DNA from: Kitasatospora azatica KCTC 9699
GTDB lineage: Bacteria > Actinomycetota > Actinomycetes > Streptomycetales > Streptomycetaceae
DNA length: 64,000 bases
NCBI RefSeq assembly: GCF_000744785.1
Contig: NZ_JQMO01000002.1
Coordinates: 1,860,001-1,924,000, forward strand
Direction of reading: 5' to 3'
The notes beneath the pieces are model-generated. The model was not told the DNA's origin. It ran no database searches and saw nothing but the letters and a program-made list of their open reading frames with translations. The position numbers and the translations under genes are program-made. Below are positions 62,638-64,000 of this stretch, piece by piece; position 1 is the stretch's first letter; each line of letters begins with the position of its first letter.

Positions 62638-63789
62638 ATGACCCGCTACAGCATCGACCCCGACCGGCACGTGCTGATCGGCTCCTGGGGAACGGGCGAG
62701 GGCGACCTCGCGACCCGAGTCGCCGCTCTTCCCGCCGATTGCGCGGTTGGTGTGCTGTTGGGTCTGGCTCGTGCGCTGACCCAGGTCTCCGAGGCTGCCT
62801 GGCATACCTACACCCACCCAGCCAGCGCCGCACCCTCGCTGGAGCCCAACAGCGAGGGCTGGCAGCGCGACCAGGAACGCGCCGTCTTCGGCGAAGTTGC
62901 CAGCGCGATCAGCGAGCCGAACCTGCCCCGCGGCGGCACGATGACCGTCTCCTACAGCCCGCTGCTCGAATCCGCGCACCGTGTCGGGCGCGCCCTGCAC
63001 GATATCGCCGACCCCGAACTGACCAAGGCCATGCTCGCCGAAGCAGCGGTCGAGCTGGCCGCGGTCGAGAGAGCCGAGCTGGGCGACCTGGCCGGCCGCG
63101 CCCAGCAGGCCGTACTGCTCAGCCGCGAGGACGCATCCCCCGTCCAGGTCGCCGCCGCCGACCACCTCCTCGAGCAGGACCCGTTCGGCCCCGCCGAACT
63201 CTTCTTGGCGATCGACCCCACCGCCGCGGCCGTCGCCGCGGCCCACTGGCTCGCCGCCGCGGCCGAAGTCGCCGCCGAAGCCTCCGGAACCCACCCCACC
63301 CAGGTCGTCCTGGAAGCCGACAACATCCAGGCCCTCCCGCACGAGACCCCCACCCTCGTCCTCGGCCTCATCGACGACGGAGCCACCCCGCGCGAGGCCG
63401 TCACCGGCCTGGTACGCCACGCCATGCACGTCACCGACGGCCTGCTGCCCGACCCCGCCGCCCTGCGCGAGCAGCTCGACGACCTGGAGGAGACCCTCGC
63501 CGAGTACACCGGTGAGGACGCACCCGGCCTCGCGGACGTCGCCCTGCGCCTGACCCCGCTCGACCCCCGCCGTCCCGCCCGCGACCTCCTGGAAGACCTC
63601 CTCGCCGGCATCCACGCCTGCTGGCTCTTGCACAGCGAGTACAACGACCTTGACGAAGAGAACGACTCCGACGACGAGGAAGGAGAGTGGGACGACGAAC
63701 AGGCCGAACTGCACCAGGACCGCAGCCGCCAGCACTTCGCCCAACTCGTCCGCGAAACCGCCGCCACCCACCGCGAACGACTGCTCTGA
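62638..63789 (+). CDS. Hypothetical 383-residue acidic protein
   Basis: This starts at ATG with GGAGGT 9 bases upstream (MTRYSIDPDRHVLIGSWGTG). It is soluble and alanine-rich, with long predicted helices (about 125-185 and 225-245) and a very acidic stretch near the end (DLDEENDSDDEEGEWDDE). No catalytic motif or known family is recognised. Codon bias is typical. Perhaps a partner of a mobile-element or conflict system, but no evidence here proves it. Confidence 0.75.
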   Translation: MTRYSIDPDRHVLIGSWGTGEGDLATRVAALPADCAVGVLLGLARALTQVSEAAWHTYTHPASAAPSLEPNSEGWQRDQERAVFGEVASAISEPNLPRGGTMTVSYSPLLESAHRVGRALHDIADPELTKAMLAEAAVELAAVERAELGDLAGRAQQAVLLSREDASPVQVAAADHLLEQDPFGPAELFLAIDPTAAAVAAAHWLAAAAEVAAEASGTHPTQVVLEADNIQALPHETPTLVLGLIDDGATPREAVTGLVRHAMHVTDGLLPDPAALREQLDDLEETLAEYTGEDAPGLADVALRLTPLDPRRPARDLLEDLLAGIHACWLLHSEYNDLDEENDSDDEEGEWDDEQAELHQDRSRQHFAQLVRETAATHRERLL

Positions 63790-64000
63790 CCTCCCGCACC
63801 CGCAGCAGTCCGCCGGCGAAATCCGACCCCGCCGCTGATCACGGACAGTGACTAAAGGTGGGGTCGGATCCCGTTCCCCGACCGCAGCCGTGCCACTGCG
63901 ACCCGCTTCACTCGCTCACCCGCGGCCGAACCAGCGACTCGACCGCGACCACCATGCGCTCACCACCGCCTCAACCAGCCCTGTGACCTGCGACGATCCC
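63790..64000. other. Right-edge non-coding DNA
   Basis: No gene is visible to the window edge apart from the hairpin at 63821-63869. Confidence 0.4.
63821..63869 (+). terminator. Hairpin after hypothetical gene
   Basis: ATCCGACCCC pairs with GGGGTCGGAT over a 29-base loop, 32 bp after the stop. Plausible terminator. Confidence 0.5.

Noticed and set aside
1..64000. CRISPR array
   Set aside because: No regularly spaced short repeats were seen by eye; the direct repeats found are single pairs far apart.

Overview
This 64 kb window is high-GC actinobacterial DNA, most likely from a Streptomyces or Kitasatospora chromosome. The evidence is the GC-rich third codon positions, the many GTG and TTG starts with GGAGG-type ribosome binding sites, many secreted proteins with actinobacterial signal peptides, a complete conservon (cvn) operon, and families typical of Streptomycetaceae (DUF3052, DUF4184, barnase/barstar pairs, LacI-controlled glycoside hydrolases). 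The placement is inferred from style and families, not from a marker gene.

Layout. 0.4-3.8 kb: small secreted proteins, a secreted M15-type peptidase and an I36-CHAP cell-wall hydrolase. 3.9-8.5 kb: decayed fragments around a small membrane protein, a DUF4184 membrane protein and a WD40 protein. 8.5-12.2 kb: a secreted barnase-type ribonuclease, its barstar-type partner, and a large NB-ARC/TPR regulator with a C-terminal OmpR-type DNA-binding domain. 12.4-16.8 kb: a conservon (CvnA sensor-like ATPase, CvnB roadblock, CvnC DUF742, CvnD GTPase, CYP157-like P450) with overlapping genes. 17-20 kb: DUF3052, a broken mycothiol-dependent isomerase-like gene, the first copy of a 323 bp repeat, and an XRE-ImmA regulator with a short PIN-like gene.

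21-47 kb is a carbohydrate island aimed at L-arabinose-containing polymers (arabinan, arabinogalactan, arabinoxylan). It holds GH127, GH31, a secreted beta-helix protein, a GH43-like enzyme, a sugar ABC transporter without its own ATPase, LacI and DeoR regulators, two GH27 enzymes (one cytoplasmic, one secreted with CBMs), a GH51 arabinofuranosidase, two overlapping lacI genes and a secreted clan GH-A hydrolase next to a broken lacI. Secreted enzymes probably release arabino- or galacto-oligosaccharides, the ABC transporter imports them, and cytoplasmic GH127, GH31, GH43, GH51 and GH27 finish the job. At 34.7-35.3 kb lies the scar of an ancient second copy of the beta-helix/ABC/lacI locus that lost nearly all its interior.

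The island shows signs of mobility. A 42 bp tRNA-Pro(GGG) 3' fragment occurs at 20.80 kb and again at 50.04 kb, where a tyrosine integrase follows 0.5 kb further on. The 323 bp direct repeat lies at 17.8 and 49.45 kb. An IS110-family element sits at 47.8-49.3 kb, and fragments of at least five other transposases are scattered about. Right of the integrase (51.9-64 kb) are an AbiEii-type nucleotidyltransferase with partner gene, a GNAT protein, a flavodoxin-like reductase, a secreted beta-propeller, a CPA1 antiporter, a Rv2258c-like methyltransferase, small YCII-, YdhR-, cupin- and DJ-1-type genes (some broken by IS remnants) and a long protein of unknown function.
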